From Blastococcus sp. TF02A-35 (lineage in GTDB: Bacteria > Actinomycetota > Actinomycetes > Mycobacteriales > Geodermatophilaceae), in contig NZ_SPQP01000013.1 of NCBI RefSeq assembly GCF_004571075.1, positions 1-64,000 on the forward strand: a stretch of DNA of 64,000 bases. Direction: 5' to 3'. The notes beneath the pieces are model-generated. The model saw only the letters and a program-made list of their open reading frames with translations, was not told where the DNA came from and made no database searches. Position 1 is the stretch's first letter; each line of letters begins with the position of its first letter. The translations under genes and the position numbers were made by a program. Positions 63,275 to 64,000 of this stretch are shown one piece after another.

Positions 63275-63697
63275 GCCCCCATCGTCCACCGCCGGAGCGG
63301 CCGCCGTCACGTCTCGTGCCGATGTGGGCGGGGAGGCGTGTCGCGCCCGGGCGGTGTCCGCGCGCTGTCGGCCCTGTGCGCGCAGGCTTGCGCCGTGCCC
63401 GTCATGCCCTACGCTTCCGCCTGCGGTGCCTCGTCTTCGGCGACGCCGCCCCGGATGCCCGGCCACCGACGGCCGGACGGCGGGCGGGTCGACGCAGCGA
63501 GAGGGGTGACATGACCAGGGTGCGGGTGGTTCTCCCGCTGGTCGTGTCCGCCGTCGGCTCGTGCCCGCTCGGCTCCCGGCCCGGACACGTCGTCCACCCG
63601 GTCGTCCCGTGACGCGTCCCCGCGCGGTCAGCGGCCCGACAGGGCACCATCCACGTCACAGCGGACCAGCAGGATCACGTATGGAGGAGCAGCAGGG
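63275..63697. other. Divergent aceE / DUF3052 intergenic region
   Basis: These 423 bases must hold promoters for both genes. No clear pair of -35/-10 boxes or operator stands out. A 33-codon frame at 63511-63612 with a fair ribosome-binding site is Val/Pro-rich and unconvincing. No RNA motif was recognised. Confidence 0.4.
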
Positions 63698-64000
63698 ATG
63701 AGCGTCGACAGCGCCGGCATGGCGGCCCGGCTGGGCATCAAGCCGGGCATGGTCGTGCAGGAGCTCGGCTGGAGCGAGGACGCCGACGAGGACCTGCGCG
63801 ACTCCATCATCGAGGCCTCCGGCAGCGAGATGGTCGACGAGGACACCGACGAGGTGGCCGACGTCGTGGTCCTGTGGTGGCGGGAGGACGACGGCGACCT
63901 GTTCGACGCCCTCACCGACGCCCTGACCTCGCTGGCCGACGAGGGCGTCGTCTGGCTGCTCGTCCCCAAGTCCGGCCGGCCGGGGCACGTCGAGCCCGGC
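63698..64000 (+). CDS. DUF3052 family protein (partial, runs off the window)
   Basis: The first 101 codons are present, beginning MSVDSAGMAARLGIKPGMVVQELGWSED and continuing with DLRDSIIEASGSEMVDED and VADVVVLWWREDDGDLFDALTDALTSL. This matches the DUF3052 family, a single-domain actinobacterial protein encoded next to aceE in mycobacteria. The function is unknown. ATG at 63698 follows GGAGGAG at some distance. The 3' end lies outside the window. Confidence 0.92.
   Translation, partial: MSVDSAGMAARLGIKPGMVVQELGWSEDADEDLRDSIIEASGSEMVDEDTDEVADVVVLWWREDDGDLFDALTDALTSLADEGVVWLLVPKSGRPGHVEPG

Noticed and set aside
63511-63612. 33-residue ORF between aceE and DUF3052
   Set aside because: It has a fair ribosome-binding site, but the peptide is Val/Pro-rich without a signal peptide or family resemblance; chance is likely in such DNA.

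Overview
The window is high-GC actinobacterial DNA. It uses GTG and TTG starts often, has many 4-nt GTGA overlaps inside operons, and carries the actinobacterial fasR-fabD-fabH-acpP-fabF-accD block and the aceE / DUF3052 neighbourhood. Gene content and order point to Geodermatophilaceae (Blastococcus, Geodermatophilus or Modestobacter type). That placement is inference from gene content, not a computed phylogeny.

Left arm (1-12.8 kb): an accessory nitrate/NO block lying between mobile-element debris. It runs from an IS3-type transposase tail (1-95), through flavohemoprotein (hmp), a cupin and a Cys-bearing winged-helix regulator, to a complete narGHJI-narK operon. It ends in a truncated hemerythrin-like gene beside a perfect 16-bp palindrome. 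An orphan IF2-N-domain protein follows, then the 3' end of a tRNA without its 5' half, which looks like an integration scar.

12.8-25 kb: an acetamidase/formamidase-type amidase with an APC permease and a cytosolic amide-sensor-like binding protein, divergent from a MarR regulator. Then a cobalamin late-pathway operon (a BluB-CobT fusion, CobU, CobS), small Cys-rich proteins, an acyl-CoA dehydrogenase, a glycerate kinase and an RCK potassium channel.

25-43 kb: a serine/threonine kinase, an acyl-CoA ligase, a cyclase-family hydrolase divergent from a hydroxyacid-oxoacid transhydrogenase, and an LLM oxidoreductase. A four-gene cassette follows that resembles a type VII secretion effector unit (WXG100-like protein, EspG-like chaperone, alpha/beta-hydrolase, lipoprotein). 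Next is a HelR-type RNA-polymerase-recycling ATPase behind a rifamycin-associated element (RAE), divergent from an immunity-like gene. tRNA-Met, a ydaO-type c-di-AMP riboswitch with an M23 peptidase, and a diguanylate cyclase complete the region.

43-51 kb: DUF3145 and the fatty-acid synthase II operon in reverse (FasR, FabD with an extra C-terminal biotinyl-like domain, FabH, ACP, FabF, carboxylase beta subunit), with strong hairpins inside the operon.

51-64 kb: PAP2 phosphatase, pirin, M20 amidohydrolase, then a LacI-controlled beta-glucoside (cellobiose-like) regulon: repressor, two operators, binding protein, two permeases, MsiK-like ATPase and GH1 beta-glucosidase. The binding-protein gene shows an apparent one-base frameshift inside its signal peptide. 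aceE lies convergent behind a perfect 19-bp terminator stem, and a partial DUF3052 gene closes the window.
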